A stretch of DNA of 37,976 bases, from positions 100,001 to 137,976 of the forward strand of contig LUCW03000315.1 of assembly GCA_001586965.3 (NCBI GenBank). The letters run 5' to 3'. The translations under genes were made by a program, and so were the position numbers. How positions within the stretch are numbered: the first letter of the stretch is position 1; every line of letters starts with the position of its first letter. This stretch comes from Sphaeroforma sirkka. Its lineage: Eukaryota > Opisthokonta > Ichthyosporea > Ichthyophonida. Below the pieces are notes generated by a model. It did no database searches, was not told the DNA's origin, and worked only from the letters and a program-made list of their open reading frames with translations. Shown here in pieces: positions 11,717 to 21,719 of this stretch.

Positions 11717-14700
11717 ATGGCGGCTCAAGGTGGAATAGCAGACGACCTGGAAACAGATCTTTTCCGACAAGAGCGACAAGAGCGCACCAGATTTCGTCTG
11801 TTTAGCACGCGAGCACAATCAAATAGTCACACAGCATCTCGGCCTGGTGGTCAGGGTGGCCTTGATAACTTGGCTAAAAGTGGTTCTGTAGAGCAAGACG
11901 CAAGTCGTTGGGGGGGTTGGGCGAAGCGTCTACTACCTCGATGGAAGAAACGGTCGCATGTCAAACCAGAAGAACTAGACAAACTACAAGAAGGCGAGGT
12001 TGTGGATGTGTCGTCACCACTGGGTGCGGAAACAGATGCATTCCTATCAGATATCCCGGACACATGGTCAAACCCGCGCCCTGTATACTATTTATTGAGT
12101 GACGAGAGGAGGACTAACAGTAGATTCTTCTCCACCGTCACGGATCCACGGATTGTGAGGTCTTTACGGTTGTTCCTCTTTGGTATTCCCGCATTCTATC
12201 TGTCTGTCTTCGACACGCCAATTGGCAAGCCGGCGTACCTGATAGGCATGGTGTTCTATTCTGCATCTCTTCTGGACGTGCAGGGTATGATGTCCAGCAT
12301 GGTGTTTGCATTCACTGCGTTGCTGATGGTGGCATCGTTTGCGCTCACATCGTTGCTGTTGATGGCTCAGATGGCTACGGACGGCTACGGACTTCTCATA
12401 CTGACGTATCTGGCCATAGTCTTCATTTTTGGACTGGGGATTGTGGGCCCGTTGGGGGGTCTGGGGAGAAACTTTGGCATGTTTGCTATTGTGACCATAG
12501 CTAATATCTTCTGGCAATTATTCCCTATGGCCGAAGACGGCTTCGTGGTGCTGGTACCCTGGAATGATGTCATTCAGATCATCGAGGAGGGTGTGGTGTC
12601 AGGGTTCGACGAGCTGCTGCAGAGTGGAGGGCTAGTTGATGTTCAGCAAATGATCAGCCAGCTGGCCGTCCAGATACAGACCGCGGCGGGGACCACGGAC
12701 ATCTCGTTCTTAGTTCCACCGGGGAATGTCTTATCCGGGTATGAAGTCGATGTGACCATCATCCAAGGCACCAGCATCCAGCTTACTCTCGCGCCGGGCA
12801 TGTGGGTGGTCACTGCGATAGTGTGGGGCTCACATAACGGCATCATCACATCGCTGGGGAATGTACTCTTGCAGGTGCTGATAGGCTATCTCATCTACCT
12901 GGTTTCTTTTATACCACCTCCGTACACATCTCTGATGGCCGAAGCACGCTTGGCGCAGGCGCGTGTCCTGCAAAGTATCATCCACCTGGTGCAACAGAAC
13001 ACCGCCAAGCGACAGGCGGCCTACAATAGTACTGAGCCTGACGCGAAGGCCCAGAATGCCACAGGCAAGGGTGCAGGGCCGAATCGAACCTTATCGGACG
13101 ACGAGCGCAGAGACTTAACCCTGAGTGTGGGTCAAACCGGGCTGGAGCAGCTCGAAGGGACTGCTGCGAAGCTCAAGCTGTCCAAAATGCTGGAGCCTAC
13201 ATGGTTGTCACCCAACATCCTCGCGCGCCCACACGCAGCACTCATGGACGTGAACGTCAAGCTAACAGCCCTGACCACAGAGATTATGTTGCAATCGCTC
13301 GATCTGTTGGATCGGGGGGCCGATAAAAGGCCTACTAAAGCCCGTGATTTGGCCGGGCTTCTTGAGTTGCGGGGGGCGGCGTTGTCCCTGCTGGATTTGT
13401 GCGGTCAGGGTATATGCCTGGTCCCGCGCATGTACAACCGCGAGGAGGTGCAGGGGATAGCCGAGAAAATTAACGAAGCCGAGAGTGTTCTGAAGGCTAA
13501 GCACAAAACGTTTCAGGAAGGCTGTAAACGTCTCACCGAAACTGCTATACGCGAAGCAGACACGGTTGTCGAGGCTGAGAGTATTTTGAAGGAGGCAGGT
13601 GTACGCGATGCTGAGGTGAGTTTGGGTACGTTCTTCCACCCCATATCACTCTCCACCGCGGTCAAGGACCTTCTGCACGAGGAGTACAACTACTCGATCA
13701 TGCACGCGGTCATGTCGCTTGCTTTCCTGTTGTTGGGCTTTGGTTTAGCGTCCGCCTTTAGCTGGGTGGTCCAAACTCTAAAGATGGTCCTCCGCCTGCC
13801 TCAACTACTGCGGAAATCCTCGTGGGTAGGGCCGGGGGCCTGGTGGGCCGATAGGGAGGGTCACGCTGTGTTTAAGTACACGGTGTCACTCCTGATAGTG
13901 TTCCTTATACCGCTGTACTGGGTGCAGTACCGCACCTGGATCTGGCCCGCGAAGGAAAACCCGAACCCCTCACTGTACTACATCCAGACAGCCACGCCGA
14001 ATAACTTCGAGTCGTGGGTGATGCTGACCTTTGTCATCTGCTACTTCCCTACCTTAGAAAGCACCGTGCACAAGACCTTTGCCCGAGTTCCGGGGGCCAC
14101 GCTGGGATGCCTGACGGCCTGGCTCGTGGTGTGGTCCTCAGATGGCAATGGCTGGGGTATAGTCTTCTGGCTGTGCTCGTGTCTCGCGGCGGCTGCATAC
14201 ATGGCCGCCTCAGACAGCGATTCGGTGGTATGGGTTAGTCCTGCCTGGGGTTATCTCTGGAGAGCGGCCCAGATCTCTCTGGTGGTGATTACTATGGACT
14301 ACTGGAAGAGTCGCGAAACGCGTACTATCGAGAACTTTGTGCTGAGTCGGTTCCTGGGGACCGTGTTAGGCGCCGCTCTGGCTATGTTTGTATCTGGGTT
14401 TGTGTTGCCAATGGGCTCAGGTATCAATGCGAGGCTGATGTGCATAGAGACGTTCCGATCATTCTCCACTGCGCTTGTGGACGCGGTGAATGCCTTGGCC
14501 AAACAAAGCGAGAGCGCAGCCAGGGGAGACAGTACAACTGATCCGCACGAGCAGTTATCAGGATCAGAAAGGGCTTCGGATACGAATCTTGTGGGCACGG
14601 TTGAGGGTACGGAGGCGACCGCAGGACCGAAGAAAGGGCTTTTCGCACGATTCCGGAAGTCCAAAGGAGAATCTGCCTCAGATGCGGAAATGGGATCCGA

Positions 14701-15733
14701 ATCGGTCCAAAAAAGGCTTAGACCTAGTATATTCGAGACAGCGAAAGCCGAGTTGAAAAAGGGCCAGGCACAGCTTACACGGGCGACAGACCTGCTTAAG
14801 CAGTCTGTGGTGATGTCTGACGGACCCTTAGTGTGTACAGACGGTCGCCTGTACGATCTTCGCCTACACCTGGCGACTCTGCAACATGTTGCCGGTGCTG
14901 TGCATATCGCAGAGGCAGATTTGTCCAACCTGACCGCTCCACAGGTAGATGGGGCAAGTGAAGGGAATAGGACATCTGAGTACTTTGAGAGTACTGAAGC
15001 CCTAAAGAAAGACGAGGGGTCCGAAGGGACAGGAACAGTGAGTGGCGGTATCCCTCCGGGCCTCGGACAGGATTCTGAGATTGGCAGCCGGTCCAAAAAT
15101 AACATCCTACTCCATGGTAGCCACAAGAAAGGTGCAGAACCGCAGCGAAGGTGTCCGCTTGTGTTGGACGAAGTGCGCGTGCGCGAGCTAGAGGCCATCT
15201 TAGAACGGTGTACTAATGAATTAACGGGTGTTCTCCTGTCCCAGTCAACCATGGATGTGTCTGATTCACCGCTTGTGTCACGCTTGATATTCGATGACGA
15301 GGCGAGAGAACTACAGGAAGCGGCCCTCAGGGCATTATTGGCCCTGCCCACAAGCGGATCAGGTGCGTTCCAGATAGCGACCGAATCAATAGAGTCCATG
15401 TGCTTGCGGATACGGGACAGAGGTACAGACTGCAGTGGCATGCAGCACGAGACCTCAACAAACGACCGCGAGTGCCGAAAAGATGCTGATAGCCCTAGCC
15501 AGCGAGATTGTCTGGTCGATTTGGTAGAGGATATCTACAGTATAGAGACTCTCAAAGTAACACTCCTGGCGCTGAGCCTGTCTCGGTTTGCTGTGTTTTC
15601 AGCCCTGATCATTAATGCCCTGTATCTTCGTGAGCCGCAACACCCTATTCCGGTGATGCAAAGGCTTCTGACTGTCCAAAATTATCAGAGTCGCCGGTTT
15701 AAGAAACTCGAGGCCCGTGCTGCGACCGAGTGA
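11717..15733 (+). CDS. Large FUSC-family (fusaric acid resistance / aromatic acid exporter-like) membrane protein
   Basis: A single open frame of 1338 codons. The start was chosen at 11717 because this ATG has A at -3 and G at +4; the frame is open two codons further upstream only through GTG. About 140 hydrophilic residues precede a first membrane cluster (residues about 145-275), a loop, and two more hydrophobic stretches (about 360-400). A soluble helical block (about 400-655) leads to a second cluster of about seven segments (about 658-900), then a roughly 430-residue cytosolic tail. Two Arg-x(2)-Gly patterns of the FUSC/ArAE fold are visible: RVPGATLGC and RFLGTVLGAALA. The two-cluster layout is that of fungal and plant members of the group, which move organic anions or other small molecules across membranes. 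Substrate and membrane cannot be told. It has no introns, unlike both other genes here. Confidence 0.85.
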   Translation: MAAQGGIADDLETDLFRQERQERTRFRLFSTRAQSNSHTASRPGGQGGLDNLAKSGSVEQDASRWGGWAKRLLPRWKKRSHVKPEELDKLQEGEVVDVSSPLGAETDAFLSDIPDTWSNPRPVYYLLSDERRTNSRFFSTVTDPRIVRSLRLFLFGIPAFYLSVFDTPIGKPAYLIGMVFYSASLLDVQGMMSSMVFAFTALLMVASFALTSLLLMAQMATDGYGLLILTYLAIVFIFGLGIVGPLGGLGRNFGMFAIVTIANIFWQLFPMAEDGFVVLVPWNDVIQIIEEGVVSGFDELLQSGGLVDVQQMISQLAVQIQTAAGTTDISFLVPPGNVLSGYEVDVTIIQGTSIQLTLAPGMWVVTAIVWGSHNGIITSLGNVLLQVLIGYLIYLVSFIPPPYTSLMAEARLAQARVLQSIIHLVQQNTAKRQAAYNSTEPDAKAQNATGKGAGPNRTLSDDERRDLTLSVGQTGLEQLEGTAAKLKLSKMLEPTWLSPNILARPHAALMDVNVKLTALTTEIMLQSLDLLDRGADKRPTKARDLAGLLELRGAALSLLDLCGQGICLVPRMYNREEVQGIAEKINEAESVLKAKHKTFQEGCKRLTETAIREADTVVEAESILKEAGVRDAEVSLGTFFHPISLSTAVKDLLHEEYNYSIMHAVMSLAFLLLGFGLASAFSWVVQTLKMVLRLPQLLRKSSWVGPGAWWADREGHAVFKYTVSLLIVFLIPLYWVQYRTWIWPAKENPNPSLYYIQTATPNNFESWVMLTFVICYFPTLESTVHKTFARVPGATLGCLTAWLVVWSSDGNGWGIVFWLCSCLAAAAYMAASDSDSVVWVSPAWGYLWRAAQISLVVITMDYWKSRETRTIENFVLSRFLGTVLGAALAMFVSGFVLPMGSGINARLMCIETFRSFSTALVDAVNALAKQSESAARGDSTTDPHEQLSGSERASDTNLVGTVEGTEATAGPKKGLFARFRKSKGESASDAEMGSESVQKRLRPSIFETAKAELKKGQAQLTRATDLLKQSVVMSDGPLVCTDGRLYDLRLHLATLQHVAGAVHIAEADLSNLTAPQVDGASEGNRTSEYFESTEALKKDEGSEGTGTVSGGIPPGLGQDSEIGSRSKNNILLHGSHKKGAEPQRRCPLVLDEVRVRELEAILERCTNELTGVLLSQSTMDVSDSPLVSRLIFDDEARELQEAALRALLALPTSGSGAFQIATESIESMCLRIRDRGTDCSGMQHETSTNDRECRKDADSPSQRDCLVDLVEDIYSIETLKVTLLALSLSRFAVFSALIINALYLREPQHPIPVMQRLLTVQNYQSRRFKKLEARAATE

Positions 15734-16254
15734 CGGGACAGACGGGACTTGCGATAGCCACTTGTTGCTATGGAAACCAGATATTAGACTGGTAAATGGG
15801 TGGAGAGAAATACACACGTAAGGTGTGAGGTATGGTATGGAATTGAGAGGATCCGACGAACGTATGAGCAAGACTGGTATATTAAGCACAACAGAAATTG
15901 CAAATCTTACTGAACGCTGGTTTAGAGGACCACCGACCAGTTCTATGCAGGGTTTTAGGATTCCTCAACGTTCCGGCAACGAGGATGAAGAAGAATATAT
16001 TCCTTACTGAAACACTAACGAAACAGAACTCGAGGAAACTATTGAATCTTGGTTGCAACCAGACGCAATAATCGACTCGCTGTAAAACACCATGCGGAGA
16101 TGGCCCAGTCGTCGGCGCCCGCATCGTCCGCCGTGTTGCGAGATTGCTGTGATGAATTTCCATTCTATGAAAACGAGCCAAACACGTACGAGAACACCCG
16201 TACGCCAACACGCTGGCAACGTGCAGATGGGCGGGGCAGCGGGACTAAGACGCA
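15734..16254. other. Spacer after the FUSC-like gene, no gene recognised
   Basis: A 61-codon frame (15825-16010) and a Ser/Arg/Thr-rich frame (from about 16049) occur here, without recognisable domains. The right part may be the decayed N-terminal portion of the fibre-like relic that follows, since short Gly/Ala-rich pieces (NVQMGGAAG) appear in one frame just before it. Confidence 0.4.
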
Positions 16255-16652
16255 AACTCGATCGCGATCGGCACAAACGCGTACCCGCAATCGCAGCCGG
16301 CGAATATGATCTCGCTGAACGCAAGCGGAGCAGTAGTAAATCATACCATTGCGAATGCGCTGTACATCAAGTACGACATTGCGAAGGGGTAGGTTGCGTA
16401 CGAGACAGCGACGCGGTGCACACGGTGCTGGACCAACTGAACACGGTGAGCTACAACTACAAGACGGAAAAGGACAAGGCGCATGTGGGGTTCATTGAGG
16501 ACGACATCAGCGACGGGTGGTTGACGTTTGCGGATGAGACGGACGCGCCGATCAACATTAAGTGGAACATCGTGGTGGCGTTGATGGTGCTAGAGGTGCA
16601 GGAACTGCGCGCGGACATTGAAAATCTGAAACGTAAGGCTGGCCTACATTAG
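16255..16652 (+). pseudogene. Fibre-protein relic with peptidase S74-like intramolecular chaperone end
   Basis: Two pieces in different frames join into one protein plan. At 16255-16389 the frame reads NSIAIGT and later MISLNASGA, the beta-repeat style of phage and large DNA virus tail or surface fibres, and ends at a TAG (16390). From about 16395, in another frame, come VLDQLNTVSYNYKTEKDK, then HVGFIEDD, and a C-terminal helix with VLEVQELRADIENL, ending at a TAG (16650-16652). The second part matches the layout of peptidase S74 (endosialidase-type) chaperone domains: a Y-x-Y strand, H-V-G-F-I, then a long C-terminal helix. At least one frameshift separates the pieces and a stop (TAA 16246) precedes them, so the copy is broken. 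Origin from a virus or phage-like element is inference from the family; no capsid or polymerase gene is seen next to it. Confidence 0.6.
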
Positions 16653-16800
16653 AAAGGGTTGATTATAAACTTAAAAAAGTATTTTAATTTAATTGTGTTT
16701 TAAACTGGTTCGGCCGTCTCCTCAAGGCCATGGCCCCAAACATCGCTAATGTATTGGAAGACAATTTAATTTAGTCCCTGGGCGTTCAGGCGGGTCAATA

Positions 16801-17412
16801 GTGCTGGCTGTCGCACGCTCATCGTCCAGGCGTCGGTACTGGGTCCGCTGTACGGCAGCGCGAACGACGGCCATTTACACATCGATGATGACGCGGTTGG
16901 CACGGGCCATTGCGAGAGCGCGCGCGCGCGCGGTCGTGGACGTTGCCAAGCAATGGCAACTCGGATTCGCGTGGCTGGAACCGGCGGGAATTAGCATCAT
17001 GTTCCTGGAGAGGGGCATGGATCAGTGTGTATGCGGCTTGTTTCTCAACCGAAGTCCGAAGTACGATTATATGCTGCAGGGAGTGGCGCGAAATAGTGCT
17101 GAATTCCCGTGTGTCGGCAACATAGACCACAGACATGGGCGCATCACGTGCGATAGACGCTGTGCGGCTACCTATCTGGACTTCCTTACCACACACAGAC
17201 ACGGTCTTATCGTGGATGGTACGGCAGGAAGCCGCGCCGCGCCGCGCCGCGCCGGGTGTATTTTAAGCAGACTCATCGTCAACATGGTTCTCATAAACCT
17301 GAACTGGCAGGTTTTTCTCACTTGTATAGTTACTTGTTCATTGTACTCTATATTCGCCCTAGTTACTGAACAAGGCTATCACTATGCATATACGTATACA
17401 CTTTTACATATG
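16801..17412 (+). other. Unrecognised GC-rich open frame (about 200 codons)
   Basis: An open frame starting at a GTG runs to a stop at 17410-17412. The left two thirds are distinctly GC-rich, including an alternating CG run at 16918-16931 and five CGCGC-type units near 17233-17251. The end is AT-rich and hydrophobic. An AATAAA follows at 17429-17434. The minus strand also has a 127-codon frame (16819-17202). I recognise no domain on either strand. The compositional break matches the fibre-like relic just upstream, so both may belong to the same inserted segment. Confidence 0.3.
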
Positions 17413-17520
17413 TAGAAATATAGTTATAAATAAAACTACAGTTGTTCTACGTCAAGGCAATAGACGTTATTAGGTTCTGGGCTTTTTTTTTCGTCCACTT
17501 TAACATTTACAACCGATGCT

Positions 17521-18224
17521 CAGCTCTACACATGCTACTGCAGGCTCCACACGCTAGAGTGGGCACACCTCACACTCTCAGGCGACAACTACGACCGCTG
17601 GGGGCTGATCTGTACCTCGCCGCTCTTGGCGACTATGAATGGGATCTCAACTCCATTCTCAACTATTGTGAGTTGCTCAAACCACCACCCCTCCATGGTG
17701 CTAAACCCATCCCGTGTGAACCCATACACGAGGCTGACAGCATCACGAAATTTCACACTACCAAAAAAAAAAAATGATCTTACCGAGCCACTCGCAACCT
17801 ACTCATTCGATCTCTTTCTGACGAACTACGAGAAACTCTTAGTAAGGAAACGATGATGAAAGACCCGTGGACCATCTACGACATAGTGCGACAATCCCGC
17901 CAATACATGACGGACAAGATTCTTCGCCATACCCTTGCTCCTATCGTACTCTGTGATCTTCTTGACGACTGGCACACCACCGATCCTGAGCACCTCGCCG
18001 CAGCTCAGCGTGCCTTATGTGCCGCTGCTCGACGCCTCGAGGTAGCTCGCCGTCCTGATCGCGTTCAAAGTAGCTTTGTGTGCTGGAAGCCGTCTCATCA
18101 TTCATCTAGGTTCCCAATTGGCTGTGGATATTGTGACACTAAAGGTCACAACAACGCAAATTGCCCTGCCGGATCTTTACAATGTACCATTTGTAACAAG
18201 ATGGGCCACAACAATATATGTTGA
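17521..18224 (+). pseudogene. Retrotransposon Gag relic with two CCHC zinc knuckles
   Basis: The frame runs from about 17521 to an A12 run (17763-17774), where it shifts, then continues in pieces to 18224. The second part (17853-18224) has a helical stretch (CDLLDDWHTTDPEHLAAAQ), a basic linker and two zinc knuckles: CGYCDTKGHNNANC at 18123-18164 (C-x2-C-x4-H-x4-C, complete) and CTICNKMGHNNIC at 18184-18222, which ends on a stop with one residue too few between His and the last Cys. CCHC knuckles of this type bind nucleic acid in Gag of retrotransposons. The broken frames and the copia-like integrase 2 kb downstream point to a decayed Ty1/copia-type element. Confidence 0.6.
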
Positions 18225-18420
18225 GGCCATCATTCGCTTAAAAACAACATTTGTTGTCCGTTTCTCGCACCTATTACGATAGACCACACGCGAAACAAAC
18301 TAAGTGACGACATGCTTATCGATAGGGAAGCTAAGGCGAACTACTCCAACACCACAGCTCGTAATTTATTGATATCTCTTGAGAAAGGCCGGTTCCCGCT
18401 TATACTCGCCGATAACTCTA

Positions 18421-19024
18421 AAAAGATCATCCATGAGCGCGGTATACTATATTATTGTTCTCAGATATTAAAGTATCTTAAAGTGTTTTAAGTTTTAAGT
18501 GAATAACTGTCATTTATTTGATTCGAGTCCCTGCTTTTATATGCATTGGACTCGTAATCCTTGAGCCATTGAAAAACACCTCTTAAGGTGAGAAAGGTTT
18601 TCACTTAATCTATGATCCAATCCAAAGGCAGCGTCGCCACGTCTTCAACTGATCGTGGCTTCCATTGTAATCTTTGGTCTTATACGTTTAGATTGTACTG
18701 CCCGATATTTAGGGATGCCCTTGAAAAGACCATCCATGAGCGCGGTATACTATCTTATTGTTCTCAGATATTAAGGTATCTCAAAGTGTTTTAAGTTCTA
18801 AGTGAATAGTTGTCATTTATTTGATCCGAGTCCCTGCCTTTATATGCATTGGACTCGTAATCCTTGAGCCATTAAAAAACACCTCTTAAGGTGAAAAAGG
18901 TTCTCCCTTAATCTATGATCCAATCCAAAGGCAGCGTCGCCACGTCTTCCACTGATCGTGGCTTCCAGTGTAATCTTAGGCCTTATACATTTAGATTGTA
19001 CTCTTCTGATATTTAGGGATGCCC
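18421..19024. repeat. Two tandem copies of a 303-base unit
   Basis: Copy one is about 18421-18720 and copy two about 18724-19024. They are nearly identical apart from scattered substitutions and one or two single-base indels. Shared landmarks are CATCCATGAGCGCGGTATAC (18428 and 18731), ATGCATTGGACTCGTAATCC, and GGCAGCGTCGCCACGTCTTC. The unit ends TTTAGGGATGCCC in both. It sits between gag-like and pol-like relics, so it may be retroelement-derived (for example an internal or LTR segment), but I see no TG...CA borders or target duplication. Confidence 0.85.
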
Positions 19025-19281
19025 TCATGCCCATCAGAGATTTTCTAGAATGATGTTTCCGTACTCCCTGCACTTCGGCTCCGAGATTAATTTTCATCTG
19101 TAATATATCTGTGTCCCTCTCTGAGTTTAGATTCTCTCCTTGGTTGATGCTGCGATAAACCGTGTTGAGCCTCCCGTGTTTGACCGTAGTTTTATGCTTG
19201 GTAAACAATCCTGGTTTACTGTGATCAATATATCTGGCTTAGGACTTTAACACATATCTCGATGCTTCTCTTCGACAGCCA

Positions 19282-19460
19282 CTAGTCTCTCAAAACCGTT
19301 TACAAGATCACGGTTTTCGCCTCAGCTTTTTGCCTAAACAACCCACGTGCAAAATCTTCCATGGTGGTAGCTCTCTTCAGATACCTCGCAGAAAAGGTGG
19401 CTATCACGTTTCCTATATTGCACTCCAAAGCGCTCAACCTATTTCTCAGCACATGCCTCC
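19282..19460 (+). pseudogene. Possible copia GAG-pre-integrase domain fragment
   Basis: The frame reads PLVSQNRLQDHGFRLSF, then CKIFHGGSSLQIPRRKGGYH. This resembles the segment before the integrase in copia-type polyproteins, where a 'leave-our-search' strand pattern (NLLS, then D-x-G-Y/F, then C-x-I, then a basic turn and Y) is typical. Other open frames up to 19888 are Ser/Thr/Pro-rich linkers. The call rests on pattern resemblance only. Confidence 0.4.
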
Positions 19461-20235
19461 GGCCCAGGCTTGCTCTGGTCGCCACAAGCACGATGACTCG
19501 ATCGACGATGAACTTCCTCCTGCGACACCTTCTCCTCGCACCACATCCAGCGCAACATCACCATTCACAACGACACCTTCAATCGTTGTCTCTTCGCCTT
19601 CTAGTACTGCTATTGTCGATCCTTCGACTACTACGTCCCTTACTCGAATCTTTCCTCCAGGTTCTACGCCACCGCAGTCGCGAGACTACCATCCGAATGG
19701 CCGCTAAGGACAATGTGACTCTTACTAATTCTCCTCCCCTTATGGCTACAACTGAGGCGTGGATGTTAAACCGGGAGGACTGGAAGAAAATCATGACTTT
19801 TCTTGAGTATAGTCTCACAATCAACGATTGCGCATCTTCTTCCAATACCCCACTACCACGATTTGCTGGCCCGGCAGGTGGTCTTTAGTAACTTCTTCAC
19901 AAAAGTGGATTACCTTCATGAGTGAGTGTGCCTATGAGAATCCTAGATGGTCTCAAATTTCGGAGCTTCTAAGGTTAAATATACGCCTTGGTACAATTAT
20001 CACCATATGCATCCCGCTCGGGCCCTGTGCCTCCAGGTGGTCTATGTTTATATCGCTCATCCAAAGGGGCGTCTACACTATTCATAACGCTGCCACCACC
20101 TTCCTTCGTCATGACCAGATTGCTGTTGAGAAACATACATGGGCTTAAACCTTGCTGCTCTCATTGGTCCCTGCGATCTGCCATAGACCCTAATGCCAGC
20201 CTCCAAACTGCGATCACCTCCACACGCGCCCTTTC

Positions 20236-20910
20236 CTAAATACTGTACAGTCTGCCAAGAAGCAAAACTTAAAAGTGAGCCTGTCACAACATGCAGTGTC
20301 CGACTCTGTGTATGGGCCGGCTGAACAATTTCACGTGAACTTGCAGGACCCCATGCCCAAGGATAAATACGGTAACGAATATGTGGTCAATAATCGTTAC
20401 GGCCCTCTACTCGGCATTGCCCAACAATGACGAAGGCACTCATTGCTCTACTTATTCGTTCAGGTGCCGGCCCATTACCGACCGCATCCCATGCTTGCCG
20501 ATGGGGACAGCGCCTTCGAAAGTAAATCAATGCGAACTATCAATCGGGGCATGGCCTTCCGCAAATCGCTAGCTAACCTCCCCAACTTAACGGGAAGGTC
20601 GAATGCCCCCATCGCACATTGAATGAGCTGACCACTCTTCTTCAAATCGATTCTCTCCAGCCCATCGCTTGATGGTCACACGCTAATGCCCATGCTGATA
20701 TGATTAGAAATGAGAATCTAGCAGCCACGGAACGACTACACTCCCCCTTCGACGAATGGCTTGGAACTACGTTTCTCCGATTTCCCGAGGCGCGATACGG
20801 ATGCGTCGTGATATTTAAGTTGCCTGGTAACAAGGCCAAATCTGTCCATAAATACAGCTCTCCAATTCGGTGTCTTTCTTGGCCGAGAACCCAACTGCAC
20901 CCCTGACACG
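20236..20910 (+). pseudogene. Ty1/copia-like integrase relic, frameshifted
   Basis: Pieces in successive frames follow the copia integrase order. There is a C-x2-C pair (20244-20255) of the zinc-binding end. An H-V-N-L-Q-D-P motif with KYGNEYVV stands where the catalytic core begins, and a GDSAFESKSM stretch with the second acidic residue starts near 20500. After a frameshift near 20590 come NGKVE (20589-20603, with the third acidic residue) and HRTLNELTTLL. The following frame has HANAHADMIRNE, then SPFDEWLG, FPEARYGCVV and a lysine-rich run, as in the conserved segment after the copia core. Multiple stops make it non-functional. A Pro-rich linker follows to about 21390; no reverse transcriptase is found. 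Confidence 0.7.
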
Positions 20911-21392
20911 TGGAAAATTTAAAATTTTGCTGCACAGCGCCAATTGTGCTTACGTGATGTTAAGTTTCTCCCTAACGAGCTTCCACATTGGAACTGCAAC
21001 GGCAAGCGATTTACATGGTCTGCTACTTCCTCCGGCTACGTCCTTCCAGCCGAATGGTACAAACTCAACTCGTCGATCACAGCCTCTGTCCCACATGTTC
21101 CCAGTACACCACCTGCTGTCGCTACCACGCCCCCGAAACTCACCATCACGCCTGCTTCAACTCCCTCCGTTGCCACTAGCACCGTTATTTTATACTTCTG
21201 CCTCAGTTGACCCGTATTATGCCGAGTCTTCCTATTGTTGACCCTCAGCCGGTCACGGCAGCTCGTTCTGTTGTCCCCTCTCGGCCCCTAGTCGAACACC
21301 CACTACCCCCAGCTTTCGCTCCTCAAATAAGTTACAGTGACTTTCGATATACTACACCCAAAGAACTTATTGCTAATTTTCGAGAGTATTAA

Positions 21393-21645
21393 AAAACCGA
21401 CGTCGTCAACGTGCTCAATCCACATTGGCTTTTATTGGGCCGAGCTTGGTAGGATCGAGAGGCTGCATAAGCTGCCGGCTGGTTGTTCAGTGGTTCTGGA
21501 TAGCTTTAAGAAGTTAGCAATATGCACGCAGTTGGCACGGTTGTATGTTTTCGAGATAGACGGATTGGTGGGGTTAAAAGACCTTGCGCAATTTCCAAAG
21601 CTGCGCACGGTTTATCATGGGAGCCAGAGGTGCGTACGCACATGA
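21393..21645 (+). other. Open fragment with leucine-rich-repeat-like spacing, unassigned
   Basis: A frame crossing 21393-21645 encodes LHKLPAGCSVVLDSF, then LARLYVFEID and LKDLAQFPKLRTVY. The Leu spacing resembles a leucine-rich repeat but only about two units would be present. It begins where the copia-like linker frame stops (21390) and ends in AT-rich sequence. It could be a fragment of a captured gene or chance. There is no start codon in good context. Confidence 0.25.
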
Positions 21646-21719
21646 ATAAATCACCTCATTTATTTTGCCATGCATTTGGACGCTCAAACGTAAAATTCTT
21701 ATGAAATATAGCACTAAAC

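Noticed and set aside
14299..15441. 380-codon minus-strand open frame inside the FUSC-like gene
   Set aside because: It is the complement of a well-supported coding frame, is Ser/Arg/Pro-rich with no domain, and arises from codon bias of the real gene.
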